Source: Gordionus sp. m RMFG-2023 (Eukaryota > Nematomorpha > Gordioida > Chordodea > Parachordodidae). From it: DNA of 64,000 nucleotides. The DNA lies in the NCBI RefSeq assembly GCF_954871325.1, contig NC_088776.1:37682508-37746507 (forward strand). The letters are read 5' to 3'. This document shows positions 38,276 to 51,198 of this stretch, in pieces. A program made the translations under genes and the position numbers. Every line of letters starts with the position of its first letter. Positions within the stretch are counted from its first letter, which is position 1. The notes below the pieces were generated by a model. It did no database searches. It was not told the origin of the DNA and saw only the letters and a program-made list of their open reading frames with translations.

Positions 38276-39378
38276 ATTCATAAATTTGAATAAAGGTAGA
38301 ACGCTGTCCTTTTTTTGTAAATGAACGTTGAACACGAAAATATATAATTTTGGTTAATAGAACAAATCCGTTTTTTTTTCACAAACCCTAAATATTACAT
38401 GTTTCTTGTTCAACGCTGCTTATTTTCTATTTCCATTTTGAAAATGTGAAAGTTCATTTTTTAATGATTTTTTAAAAAACTTAAACTAAATTTAAGGTTT
38501 ATAAAGGACGGCCAAAGTGATCTTTACCTTAGGCTGCCAAGAGTATCCTCAAGGCTCTGGATAATGAATTAAACATATAGTAACAAGGCATTCAAGTTTA
38601 AATATTTATATTATTAAAAATAAATTTATCATTGTTAGCGTCAAGAGCAAAATAGAAATCATCATCAGTGTCTATCTACATGCCAAAACTGTTAGATGCA
38701 ACCCCCCTTTCAAAACCTACACCCCCCCCCCAACGATAAAGAATAAATTGTAACCAACTTATGTAACGCGTGACAAAGTGATTAAAAAATTGTACATTAA
38801 AGGTAATATATACCGATACATAAATGCATTTTACACAAATATAAATTTAGATATACGAATTGATTACTATATTAATAAATATTAATGAAACTTACTCCTT
38901 GAATTTTTTATTTTCAACTTTATTATCTTTTTTTCTCAGCTTTTTTATCTTTTTTCTCAGCTTTTTTGTAGAAAAAATTTCTTATTATTATTTGAAAGTA
39001 TGAGCTTGCCAAAAAACTTCCTTACCATACTTGGTTTATTGATATGTATGGTATTAATTTTATATCAATCTAACTTATATTGCAGATCATTCATTTTCGA
39101 ACGTTGAATAGACAGATGTAAAGTAGATGGAACAAATGAATAAATAGTCGATATTTATTTGGGGTGTTTATAATAGTTCATATATAGCAAAATTGTAACA
39201 CCGCTTAAAATCGGTGGTGGCTTGAAATCTCTAAAAAGGGTCAGCGGCGGCGGCACGCCACACAGGTCTGTTCTCAGTATGTTTTTATTTTGTTTAAGAA
39301 AAAAAATATTCCTTCAATGGTAGAAGTACTAATGGGTAGAGTTGCCAAAATATATAATAGTTTTAATATATTAGCAAA

Positions 39379-39641
39379 AGTAGCGTCACTAGGGGGAGGG
39401 CACAGGAGCTTAAGCCCCCTGAAAAATTTGAAGGGTTTCTCAAAATTTTAAATTTATTTTTATATCAGTAAAAAAAAGATAACTTACTTAAAAAGAAATT
39501 AGAAATTTAGGATAATGTTAGCTAAAAAAGACGGTAATTCTATATATAATGTTAGCTAATAAAAAAAAAAGGTGATTTTGAAAATAATTAAAATTATTTT
39601 TTTTGAGCCCCCTGAGATTGTAAATGCTAGTGACGCCCCTG
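39379..39641. mobile_element. hAT-type MITE (CAGGGGCGTCACTAG ends)
   Basis: The left end GTAGCGTCACTAGGGGG and the right end, read on the minus strand as CAGGGGCGTCACTAGC, are inverted. The inner ends are rich in GCCCCCTGA. A related terminus occurs at 43998-44137 (CCTAGTGACGCCACTG). Family knowledge: CAG(T/G)GGCGTCACTAG is a common hAT MITE terminus in animals. Confidence 0.7.
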
Positions 39642-39779
39642 AGGAAGATAATATAAAATGTGTTTAGAATTATGCGGAGTATCTAACGTTTACGGAAGAT
39701 TAGCAACCATAATTACCATTTATAACATAGTTTGCATTCAGTTATAATTAATTATGGGATATTTTAACTCTTCTCAATA

Positions 39780-40455
39780 AAACCAAATATTTAATAGTTT
39801 CTCTCCCAAGATTTGAAATAGATTCTAAAGGATTCGGCGAATAATATTTGCAAGTGCTGTTTGATTAAACAAGAACCTTTAATTCATTTGAGTTTTGAGA
39901 GATTTGTTTTATAGTATTCTTCAACTGACCATATATTAATATTGGAATGATAGCTTGCCTAGCTGCGAATCGAGGTAGACAAATATTTAATTAATAGAGT
40001 TTTGCTTTTGACTCAATAATGACATATAATTTAAATTTGGCATCTACATTTACCCTAATTTTATTAAGTTTCTATACAATGCTTAAAGCTGTTCTCATAG
40101 TCTCAATTAATCGATGCCATTTTATTGAAATATTTTACTTTTGTTTTGCAGTGAAAAGGTTTCAAGATTTGGTGGGAAATTTTAAAATGATAGAAAAATA
40201 TAATGCCAAGCAAAAGTTTGAAATCGATATTAATCCATAGAATAAATTAGTAGCATATTTATGTCTTCTGTGAATGTGTTAATTAGAAGTAAATTAGAAT
40301 ATGTATGCAATAAAAGCAGGAATGAATATTATAAAATATAAATAAATTAATAATACAAAACAATATTTTTGCCGGTATCTAAAGTTTTGGGCTTTAGGGA
40401 GAGGGTGGCGGTGTGTGGATTAGTCCCTTCCCCGCTGCATATGCGTCAGGACATT
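39780..40455 (-). mobile_element. Internally deleted ZMYM1-like hAT fragment
   Basis: On the minus strand it preserves short matches to the transposase of the 11974 element: a region equivalent to the LPRLTVRQ and EEYYKI segments, and a stretch around 39940-40110 equivalent to the ETILLELKEIRA segment. It ends with a subterminal C/G tract and a CCTGACGCATATGCAGCGG-like end on the minus strand near 40450. It is heavily diverged, so an old copy. Confidence 0.6.
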
Positions 40456-41442
40456 AATGAATTAGATCCATCGAATTAAACATTATAATCAATATTATCT
40501 ATACATGCCTTAAACATCCTAAACAAATTTTAAACTTTATTAATAGTATTGCCTACGCAAACGTTTATTATTATTTCAGTATTACAAATTTTGCAAATAA
40601 TCTAGATCTGTCTTCGGATAAGTGTAAATTTTTAAAGTCTAAATAGAATAATTCATTATTCGTATTCGTACGAATAATAAAATGATTATTCGATATATTC
40701 GTCGAATATTCGATTCAATTCGAAAATTTTATTTAACCATAAATTAAAAAATATAGAATATTAAATTTATTTTGTAAAATTTAAGTATGGATAAACAAAC
40801 AAATTTTATTAGTAAGATAATATAGAAGCATATATATATATAGTATATTTTTATATATAATGTAGTAAAATCAATATAATATTCATATCATGTAGACGAC
40901 AAATATACCAACAACAAATTTTTTAAACAAAAAGTTTTTGAAAAAAGTAAAATTTATATCATCAAACGACGGAGAAATATCTGGTTCGCCCGTCATTCTT
41001 GACAGGATGGCTACTAGTTTATTATAATTGTATATGTGTTATAAATTGCATATAAAAATAAATACTTTCTTCCTCCATCATAAAACAATTTTCGGAAGTT
41101 AATTTTATATTATGAAGTTATTCGAATAAAAACAGCCGTTAACAACAATTTTTGAAATATAAAAGGTCTCTTCATTATTCCACTAGGAAATTTTATTTAA
41201 TATAAATAATTGCAAATAATTCCTACTAATAAAATATGATTATTTTTCAATATTATTATTTTAATCGAATAATCTCGAATAATTCGATCGAATAATTGAG
41301 AAAAAATTATTCGACGAATAATATTTTTTCCTTATCCGAATTCGATTCGAATTTTCGAATCGAATAATTTGTTATTCATATTCGTAAAATACGAATCGAA
41401 CCGAGTCGAATATCGAATAACAAATAATTCGTTTTAGGTATA

Positions 41443-42175
41443 TCCAGAAAAAATAGTTCCTGAAGATGGCTCAAACTTTACAAGTCAACTGTTCAGATTT
41501 TTGTAGAGACCATGATATACATCACTTTCAGACTTCAGCCCACCATCAACAGTCAAATAAGCAAGTTGAAAAGATGGTGAGAACTTTCAAATCACACATG
41601 AAAAAGTGTATGGAGCAAAACAATAGATATAGATATCGCTCTTGAAAAATTTTGGTTCAACTACAGAAACACGCCTAACAGTACGACTGGTACCCCACCA
41701 AGAAAACTTATGTTCAATCATGATATGAGAACTAATTGGGATTTATTAAAGTATAAAAAAGACAACGACAACATTTTGCTCACAGCTTTACCAAAAATAG
41801 AACTATGGATATTGGAGAAAATATTTGGTACAAAACTTTTGGAGTAAATAAATGGGATGAAGGCGTTATAATTAAAAAAGAAAGTAACATGCTATATCAA
41901 ATTCACACGAAAAATGTTGTATTAAGGAGGCACTTAGACCAACTTAAAAAAAAGACATACCACTGACAAAACTTTCATGCATGAACCAAACACTTCCCCA
42001 ACGGTTACATTTTACAAAAGGAGAAATGTTATTGACCAAGAAAAAGATTGTACAGCCGATGTTACAGCCTAGTCGAAATAGAACATTACCCGCACGATAT
42101 CAAGATTATATTTCGAACATAAAAGATTCACGTCCAAGAAGAACTTGACCGGAGTTTATTTTTTAAAGGGTGGAA
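41443..42175 (+). mobile_element. Old Ty3/gypsy-like element: integrase C-terminal part
   Basis: Fossil continuation of the integrase after the foldback insertion. It shows a DGSNFTSQ segment, an HHQQSN segment and a TTGTPPRKLMF segment, followed by a basic tail. A purine-rich tract (AAAGGGTGGAA) abuts the LTR start at 42176, as expected for a polypurine tract. Confidence 0.8.
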
Positions 42176-42479
42176 TGTTGAGATGTCCTGATTGATTTTT
42201 TTTAAATATTTTTTTCGCTATCTATTAACTCAATTTTAACCTTACGGATTGATTTTTCTTATTCTTTATATTAACCTTAAGGACTCATTTTATAATAATA
42301 ACTCAATAGTTTGATTATATAAATTATTAAATAAATTTTTTATATAAATTGATTTTTAAAAACTATATAAGCATGTAAATATATTGCATTTGTAGTTAAT
42401 ATAATTTTTCAAATAAATAAAATAAAATGAAAATTTTAAAACACTTTCTTTTTTGTTCTTCTCCCTGCCAACCTTAACA
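42176..42479 (+). repeat. 3' LTR of the gypsy-like element
   Basis: 304 bp, TGTTGAGATG...ACCTTAACA, with the polypurine tract immediately upstream. The 5 bp after it are ATATT. The partner LTR is at 52795-53094 in the opposite orientation. By eye the two are around 90% identical, so the insertion is fairly old. Confidence 0.9.
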
Positions 42480-42484
42480 ATATT

Positions 42485-43997
42485 ATACTTTTTTAAAATT
42501 TGCTAACTCTAAACAATTATTCTGAATTTCATATTTTGTCATTTATTATATTTTGCATGCAAAATAAAGTAGCATATAAATAATTAAAACAATACAAGAC
42601 ATTTTTATAAATAATATTTTTTATTTTTTGATACAAAATCTATATATTACAGTATAAAATATTTTCGATTATATAAAAAAATTTGCATCTAAAGAATTAC
42701 AAGTGATAAAAAAGGTTAATTAATTCATACATATGCCTCAATTGATAATGGAAAAACCACATAAGGCTATATAATTCTTAGCAAGTTACATTGACAAAAA
42801 GTCATGAAACTATTATAACTCTCTGTTACCATTTTAGTCAATGTTTATAGAATGGACTAATAAGGAAAAATTTATAGACCTTACCAAATCAACAAAGTTG
42901 ACAATTATTGCTTATCAATCATATGCTCTTAGCAGCTGTAGTAATGATCTTAAATTATATAGCCACGCTAATAATAGATGCTGGTTAATTTGCATTCACA
43001 CTCACGATGGTAACCCATATTAGTATTTATTATGTTAGATAAATTGATAAAACAAAAACACTAAAAATCTTTAGAAGAAATTATGCAAATATATTGAAGC
43101 CTTGAGTTATATACAAAGCAAGGATGCCATATTAGTAATGAAACATTTTGTAAAAATAAGAACCAGAGTGATATCATTAAAGCAATTAAGATTTTATTTA
43201 TCATTATCGCACCTCTGGTATATTATATCTTAAAATAATAGTAGTTTATAATAATATCAAAAATATATTCGTATTAAAAATATAACTCAAAACTGTTTTT
43301 CAAAAAAGAAAAATCACGTAAAAAAAGAGAAGAAAATATATATAATTTATTACATCCATTGTTGGATGAATAATAAGACGTTTGTTTTAATAATATTTTA
43401 AATAAATAGATGGCGCTAAATAATTGAATGCAAATTGTTACTTATATTTATTATCAAAAGCATTCATTAGCAAAACTTTAAAATATTAACTGTAGTATAC
43501 TATATAACTGTCAAATACGTCTGTAAAAATGACATTTTACCTAATATTTTATAAATAATTATATATTATAGAGGATTATAAACTATATGTCTACTTACTT
43601 TTTATAAATAAATCTCTTATACTTATTTGGATTTGGACCTTGAAAATAATTTTAGGAAGAGACATGAAAATTAAATTTAAAATAGTTGATTAGTGATTTT
43701 GAACTCGGCTAATTACAATATTAAATTTGTTAATTTATTTAATTAGAGTTATATAATAATTTAAATAATAAAAGTCAATTAAGCTTCAACGGTTAATGCT
43801 AAGTTAATATTTAGTCAGTGATATTGATATATTTTTAACACAGAATTTGATTGCAAGCTGACATAGTGAAAATATAATTTATATATATTAATCTAATCTA
43901 ATAATTGAAATAGTATTCATTTAATAAAAATTTAGATAGTCTTATTAATTTTTAAATAATAAAAGTAAATCTATATATTGAATTATAAAAGAAATCG
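42485..43997. other. No gene recognised
   Basis: AT-rich sequence between the gypsy LTR and a small hAT-type fragment. A 60-codon plus frame at 42841-43023 has no family resemblance. It lies inside the inverted segment. Confidence 0.4.
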
Positions 43998-44137
43998 TTC
44001 AGGGGGCAATTAAAAAAATTTATTTAGGGGATATCAAGGAGCAATTAAAAAAAAAATTTTTTTGCTTCAGGTGGCTATTCAAATTTTTTAGGGGGCTCGA
44101 GCCCCTGCGCTTTTCCCACACCCTAGTGACGCCACTG
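43998..44137. mobile_element. hAT-type MITE fragment
   Basis: It contains CAGGGGGCAATT-type repeats and ends CCTAGTGACGCCACTG, matching the terminus of the MITE at 39379-39641. The left boundary is uncertain. Confidence 0.55.
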
Positions 44138-44391
44138 TGAATATTCGAATAATAAGTAAGATAAAATATAAAAATAAGTTAACAAGAAAAAGGTTAAATC
44201 TAAAAATAAGTTTATCAAAAAAAAGATTAAGTAAATGTAAAATGATTTTGTGAGAAAGGTTGATAAATTATTTATTCAAATATGTAATAAATTTATTTAT
44301 ATTTTATGGAAAATTTATTTTTCGAATTAAAAGTTATTAATGGTTTTCCAACTGTTATTAAATCAATTATTTACAACATATATGTATTTAT

Positions 44392-44928
44392 CAGAGACCT
44401 GCAGAGGCACAATTTGCACGGCCCGGCCCGGCCCGGTTTTAAATTTTTACGGCCCGGCCCGGATTTAAAAATTTAAGGCCCGGCCCGGATATTTTTTTAA
44501 AAAAATTTTTACGGCCCGGCCCGGATATTTTTTAAAAAAAAATTTCAGGCCCGGCTCGGAATTTTTTAAAATTATATTCGACCTGGTATATACAAAAATT
44601 CACCTATGAGGTATTTTACCATATTTTTCAGCGAGTATTATCTCTTATTATTTAAAAAATACATGTAAAAAGCTAATATTTTGAGAATATTATATTGAAT
44701 TTATAAATATAAAACTGTTATTTATAAAAATGGATATTTTGAGCATATACTATATTTTATATTGCATTTATAAAAATAAAACTAATATTCATAAAAATGG
44801 TAATAATATTTTGAGTATATACTATATTTTATATTGCATTTAAAAATAATAAAACTAATATTTAATTTATAAAAATGGAAAATATTTTGAGAATATAATA
44901 TATTGTATTTAATTTACTATTTAATTTA
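44392..44928 (-). mobile_element. GGCCCGG-type hAT transposon, opposite end (split by inversion)
   Basis: CAGAGACCTGCAGAGGCAC is followed by GGCCCGG repeats to about 44575. It is preceded by GTATTTAT at 44384-44391, the exact reverse complement of the ATAAATAC flanking 11792. The remaining sequence to 44928 is AT-rich with a ~90-bp imperfect direct repeat (ATATTTTGAG...TATATTTTATATTGCATTTA, three times). The element stops where satellite array B begins. Confidence 0.8.
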
Positions 44929-47900
44929 GATAATGATTTGCACGTATTTATAGATAAATAAACCAAAAATGAACATTTTCCAAATAATATTTCTACCAAA
45001 TTTGGTAGATCGAATATTTATAAGTGATCGGCTTTAAGCTCGGCATTCGGTCAAATCATAATATTTACAAAAAATTAATTATGATAATGCTTAACACGTT
45101 ATTGTTCACGTATAAACCAAAAATGAAGAATTTTCCATGTATAACGAGAGCAAGACAGTATTTCGGTTTCAAATCGGTTATCGGTCAAATCACGATATTT
45201 TTAAAATATTTCTTGGGATGATGATTTGCACGTATTTATAGATAAACTAACCAAAAATGAACTATTTCCAAATAGTATTACTACCAAATTTGGTAGATCG
45301 AATATTTATAAGTGGTCGGTTTTAAGCTCGGCATTCGGTCAAATCATAATATTTCCAAAAAATTAATTATGATAATGCTTAACACGTAATTGTTCACGTA
45401 TAAACCAAAAATGAAGATTTTCTATGTATAACGCCAGCAAGACAGTATTTCGGTTTCAAATCGGTTATCAATCAAATCACGATATTTTTAAAATATTTCT
45501 TGGGATGATGATTTACACGTATTTATAGATAAACTAACCAAAAATGAACTATTTCCAAATAGTATTACTACCAAATTTGGTAGATCGAATATTTATAAGT
45601 GGTCGGTTTTAAGCTCGGCATTCGGTCAAATCATAATATTTTCAAAAAATTAATTAGGAAAATGCTTAACACGTTATTGTTCACGTATAAACCAAAAATG
45701 AAGAATTTTCTATGTATAACGCCAGCAAGACAGTATTTCGGTTTCAAATCGGTTATCGGTCAAATCACGATATTTTTAAAATATTTCTTGGGATGATGAT
45801 TTGCACGTATTTATAGATAAACTAACCAAAAATGAACTATTTCCAAATAGTATTACTACCAAATTTGGTAGATCGAATATTTATAAGTGGTCGGTTTTAA
45901 GCTCGGCATTCGGTCAAATCATAATATTTCCAAAAAATTAATTATGATAATGCTTAACACGTAATTGTTCACGTATAAACCAAAAATGAAGAATTTTCTA
46001 TGTATAACGCCAGCAAGACAGTATTTCGGTTTCAAATCGGTTATCAATCAAATCACGATATTTTTAAAATATTTCTTGGGATGATGATTTGCACGTATTT
46101 ATAGATAAACTAACCAAAAATGAACTATTTCCAAATAGTATTACTACCAAATTTGGTAGATCGAATATTTATAAGTGGTCGGTTTTAAGCTCGGCATTCG
46201 GTCAAATCATAATATTTTCAAAAAATTAATTAGGAAAATGCTTAACACGTTATTCTTCACGTATAAACCAAAAATGAAGAATTTTCTATGTATAACGCCA
46301 GCAAGACAGTATTTCGGTTTCAAATCGGTTATCGGTCAAATCACGATATTTTTAAAATATATTCTTGGGATAATGATTTGCACGTATTTATAGATAAACT
46401 AAACCAAAAATGAACTATTTTCCAAATAATATTTCTACCAAATTTGGTAGATCGAATATTTATAAGTGGTCGGTTTTAAGCTCGGCATTCGGTCAAATCA
46501 TAATATTTACAAAAAATTAATTATGATAATGCTTAACACGTTATTGTTCACGTATAAACCAAAAATGAAGAATTTTCTATGTATAACGCCAGCAAGGCAG
46601 TATTTCGGTTTCAAATCGGTTATCGGTCAAATCACGATATTTTTAAAATATTTCTTGGGATGATGATTTGCACGTATTTATAGATAAACTAACCAAAAAG
46701 AACTATTTCCAAATAGTATTACTACCAAATTTGGTAGATCGAATATTTATAAGTGGTCGGCTTTAAGCTCGGCATTCGGTCAAACCATAATATTTACAAA
46801 AAATTAATTATGATAATGCTTAACACGTTATTGTTCACGTATAAACCAAAAATGAAGAATTTTCCATGTATAACGCCAGCAAGACAGTATTCGCAAGACA
46901 GTATTTCGGTTTCAAATCGGTTATCGGTCAAATCACGATATTTTTAAAATATTTCTTGGGATGATGATTTGCACGTATTTATAGATAAACTAACCAAAAA
47001 TGAACTATTTCCAAATAGTATTACTACCAAATTTGGTAGATCGAATATTTATAAGTGGTCGGTTTTAAGCTCGGCATTCGGTCAAATCATAATATTTCCA
47101 AAAAATTAATTATGATAATGCTTAACACGTTATTCTTCACGTATAAACCAAAAATGAAGAATTTTCTATGTATAACGCCAGCAAGACAGTATTTCGGTTT
47201 CAAATCGGTTATCAGTCAAATCACGATATTTTTAAAATATTTCTTGGGATGATGATTTGCACGTATTTATAGATAAACTAACCAAAAATGAACTATTTCC
47301 AAATAGTATTACTACCAAATTTGGTAGATCGAATATTTATAAGTGGTCGGTTTTAAGCTCGGCATTCGGTCAAATCATAATATTTCCAAAAAATTAATTA
47401 TGATAATGCTTAACACGTTATTGTTCACGTATAAACCAAAAATGAAGAATTTTCTATGTATAACGCCAGCAAGGCAGTATTTCGGTTTCAAATCGGTTAT
47501 CGGTCAAATCACGATATTTTTAAAATATTTCTTGGGATGATGATTTGCACGTATTTATAGATAAACTAACCAAAAAGAACTATTTCCAAATAGTATTACT
47601 ACCAAATTTGGTAGATCGAATATTTATAAGTGGTCGGTTTTAAGCTCGGCATTCAGTCAAATCATAATATTTATAAAAAATTAATTATGATAATGCTTAA
47701 CACGTTATTGTTCACGTATAAACCAAAAATGAAGAATTTTCTATGTATAACGCCAGCAAGACAGTATTTCGGTTTCAAATCGGTTATCGGTCAAATCACG
47801 ATATTTTTAAAATATTTCTTGGGATGATGATTTGCACGTATTTATAGATAAACTAACCAAAAATGTACTATTTCCAAATAGTATTACTACCAAATTTGGT

Positions 47901-50900
47901 AGATCGAATATTTATAAGTGGTCGGTTTTAAGCTCGGCATTCGGTCAAATCATAATATTTTCAAAAAATTAATTAGGAAAATGCTTAACATGTTATTGTT
48001 CAGGTGTAAACCAATAATAAAGAATTTTCTATGTATAACGCCAGCAAGACAGTATTTCGGTTTCAAATCGGTTATCGGTCAAATCACGATATTTTTAAAA
48101 TATTTCTTGGGATGATGATTTGCACGTATTTATAGATAAACTAACCAAAAATGTACTATTTCCAAATAGTATTACTACCAAATTTGGTAGATCGAATATT
48201 TATAAGTGGTCGGTTTTAAGCTCGGCATTCGGTCAAATCATAATATTTTCAAAAAATTAATTAGGAAAATGCTTAACACGTTATTGTTCACGTATAAACC
48301 AAAAATGAAGAATTTTCTATGTATAACGCCAGCAAGACAGTATTTCGGTTTTAAATCGGTTATCGGTCAAATCACGATATTTTTAAAATATTTTTCGGGA
48401 TAATGATTTGCACGTATTTATAGATAAACCAATCAAAAATGAACTATTTCCAATTAGTATTACTACCAAATTTGGTAGATCGAATATTTAATAAGTGGTC
48501 GGTTTTAATCTCGGCATTCGGTCAAATCATAATATTTTCAAAAAATTAATTAGGAAAATGCTTAACACGTTATTCTTCACGTATAAACCAAAAATGAAGA
48601 ATTTTCTATGTATAACGCCAGCAAGACAGTATTTCGGTTTCAAATCGGTTATCGGTCAAATCACGATATTTTTAAAATATATTTTGGGATAATGATTTGC
48701 ACGTATTTATAGATAAATAAACCAAAAATGAACATTTTCCAAATAATATTTCTACCAAATTTGGTAGATCGAATATTTATAAGTGGTCGGCTTTAAGCTC
48801 GGCATTCGGTCAAATCATAATATTTACAAAAAATTAATTATGATAATGCTTAACACGTTATTGTTCACGTATAAACCAAAAATGAAGAATTTTCCATGTA
48901 TAACGCCAGCAAGACAGTATTTCGGTTTCAAATCGGTTATCGGTCAAATCACGATATTTTTAAAATATTTCTTGGGATGATGATTTGCACGTATTTATAG
49001 ATAAACTAACCAAAAATGAACTATTTCCAAATAGTATTACTACCAAATTTGGTAGATCGAATATTTATAAGTGGTCGGTTTTAAGCTCGGCATTCGGTCA
49101 AATCATAATATTTCCAAAAAATTAATTATGATAATGCTTAACATGTTATTGTTCAGGTGTAAACCAATAATAAAGAATTTTCTATGTATAACGCCAGCAA
49201 GACAGTATTTCGGTTTCAAATCGGTTATCGGTCAAATCACGATATTTTTAAAATATTTCTTGGGATGATGATTTGCACGTATTTATAGATAAACTAACCA
49301 AAAATGAACATATTCCAAATAGTATTACTACCAAATTTGGTAGATCGAATATTTATAAGTGGTCGGTTTTAAGCTCGGCATTCGGTCAAATCATAATATT
49401 TTCAAAAAATTAATTAGGAAAATGCTTAACACGTTATTGTTCACGTATAAACCAAAAATGAAGAATTTTCTATGTATAACGCCAGCAAGACAGTATTTCG
49501 GTTTCAAATCGGTTATCGGTCAAATCACGATATTTTTAAAATAATTTTTGGGATAATGATTTGCACGTATTTATAGATAAATAAACCAAAAATGAACATT
49601 TTCCAAATAATATTTCTACCAAATTTGTTAGATCGAATATTTATAAGTGGTCAGCTTTAAGCTCGGCATTCGGTCAAATCATAATATTTACAAAAAATTA
49701 ATTATGATAATGCTTAACACGTTATTGTTCACGTATTAACCAAAAATGAAGAATTTTCCATGTATAACGCCAGCAAGACAGTATTTCGGTTTCAAATCGG
49801 TTATCGGTCAAATCACGATATTTTTAAAATATTTCTTGGGATGATGATTTGCACGTATTTATAGATAAACCAACCAAAAATGAACATTTTACAAATAATA
49901 TCACTACCAAATTTGGTAGATCGAATATTTAGTAAGTGGTCGGTTTTAAGCTCGGCATTCGGTCAAATCATAATATTTTCAAAAAATTAATTAGGAAAAT
50001 GCTTAACACGTTATTGTTCACGTATAAACCAAAAATGAAGAATTTTCTATGTATAACGCCAGCAAGACAGTATTTCGGTTTCAAATCGGTTATCGGTCAA
50101 ATCACGATATTTTTAAAATAATTTTTGGGATAATGATTTGCACGTATTTATAGATAAATAAACCAAAAATGAACATTTTCCAAATAATATTTCTACCAAA
50201 TTTGTTAGATCGAATATTTATAAGTGGTCAGCTTTAAGCTCGGCATTCGGTCAAATCATAATATTTTCAAAAAATTTATTAGGATAATGCTTAACACGTT
50301 ATTGTTCACGTATTAACCAATAATGAAGAATTTTCTATGTATAACGCCAGCAAGACAGTATTTCGGTTTCAAATCGGTTATCGGTCAAATCACGATATTT
50401 TTAAAATATATTTTGGGATAATGATTTGCACGTATTTATAGATAAATAAACCAAAAATGAACATTTTCCAAATAATATTTCTACCAAATTTGGTAGATCG
50501 AATATTTATAAGTGGTCGGCTTTAAGCTCGGCATTCGGTCAAATCATAATATTTACAAAAAATTAATTATGATAATGCTTAACACGTTATTGTTCACGTA
50601 TTAACCAAAAATGAAGAATTTTCCATGTATAACGCCAGCAAGACAGTATTTCGGTTTCAAATCGGTTATCGGTCAAATCACGATATTTTTAAAATATTTC
50701 TTGGGATGATGATTTGCACGTATTTATAGATAAACCAACCAAAAATGAACATTTTACAAATAATATCACTACCAAATTTGGTAGATCGAATATTTAGTAA
50801 GTGGTCGGTTTTAAGCTCGGCATTCGGTCAAATCATAATATTTTCAAATAATTAATTAGGATAATGCTTAACACGTTATTGTTCACGTATAAACCAAAAA

Positions 50901-51198
50901 TGAAGAATTTTCTATGTATAACACCAGCAAGACAGTAATTCGGTTTCAAATCGGTTATCGGTCAAATCACAATATTTTTAAAATAATTTTTGGGATAATG
51001 ATTTGCACGTATTTATAGATAAATAAACCAAAAATGATTATTTTCCAAATATTATTAACACCAAATTTGGTAGATCGAATATTTAGTAAGTGGTCGGTTT
51101 TGAGCTCACCATTCGGTCAAATCATAATATTTTCAAAATATTTTTTAGGATAATGTTTAACACCTAAATATATACGTATAAACCAAAAATGAAGAGAT
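44929..51198 (+). repeat. 288-bp satellite array B (~22 monomers), outer part of the left MULE arm
   Basis: Same monomer as arrays A and the short arm. The left edge starts within a monomer at GATAATGATTTGCACG. The monomer base next to it in an intact array would be the end of the TTTTTAAAATATATTTTGG stretch, which is almost exactly where array A stops at 15889. Local dimer-level repetition with a ~576-bp offset is visible (49359/49936, with a shared AAATTTGTTAGATCG variant). Confidence 0.95.

Larger units (their letters stand above)
36212..41438. mobile_element. 5.2-kb foldback-type insertion within the gypsy integrase
   Basis: The ends are CCTACAAAAATACGAATC (left) and, on the minus strand, CCTAAAACGAATTATTTG (right), flanked by TATA on both sides (36208-36211 and 41439-41442). 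Both termini are full of short inverted CGAATAAT/ATTATTCG units able to fold back (36230-36390; 40640-40740; 41260-41440). A ~45-bp stretch with CGTACGAATAATAAAATGA occurs near 36350 and again near 40670, so a compact foldback element may have acquired the 4.2 kb between. That middle holds smaller elements listed separately. No transposase was recognised, so the superfamily is unknown. Confidence 0.65.

Noticed and set aside
42841-43023. 60-codon plus frame
   Set aside because: No domain, no conservation evidence, and within a stretch of non-coding debris.
15959-50121. A 65-codon open frame recurring in nearly every satellite monomer (KLGIRSNHNIFKKLIRKML...)
   Set aside because: It begins with GTG rather than ATG in a eukaryote. 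Its repetition follows from the homogeneity of the monomer, and indels in many monomers break it without compensation. It is treated as a by-product of the satellite.
31340-51198. Three independent satellite loci
   Set aside because: Shared terminal segments, matching target duplications and in-phase breakpoints explain them as parts of one element separated by an inversion.
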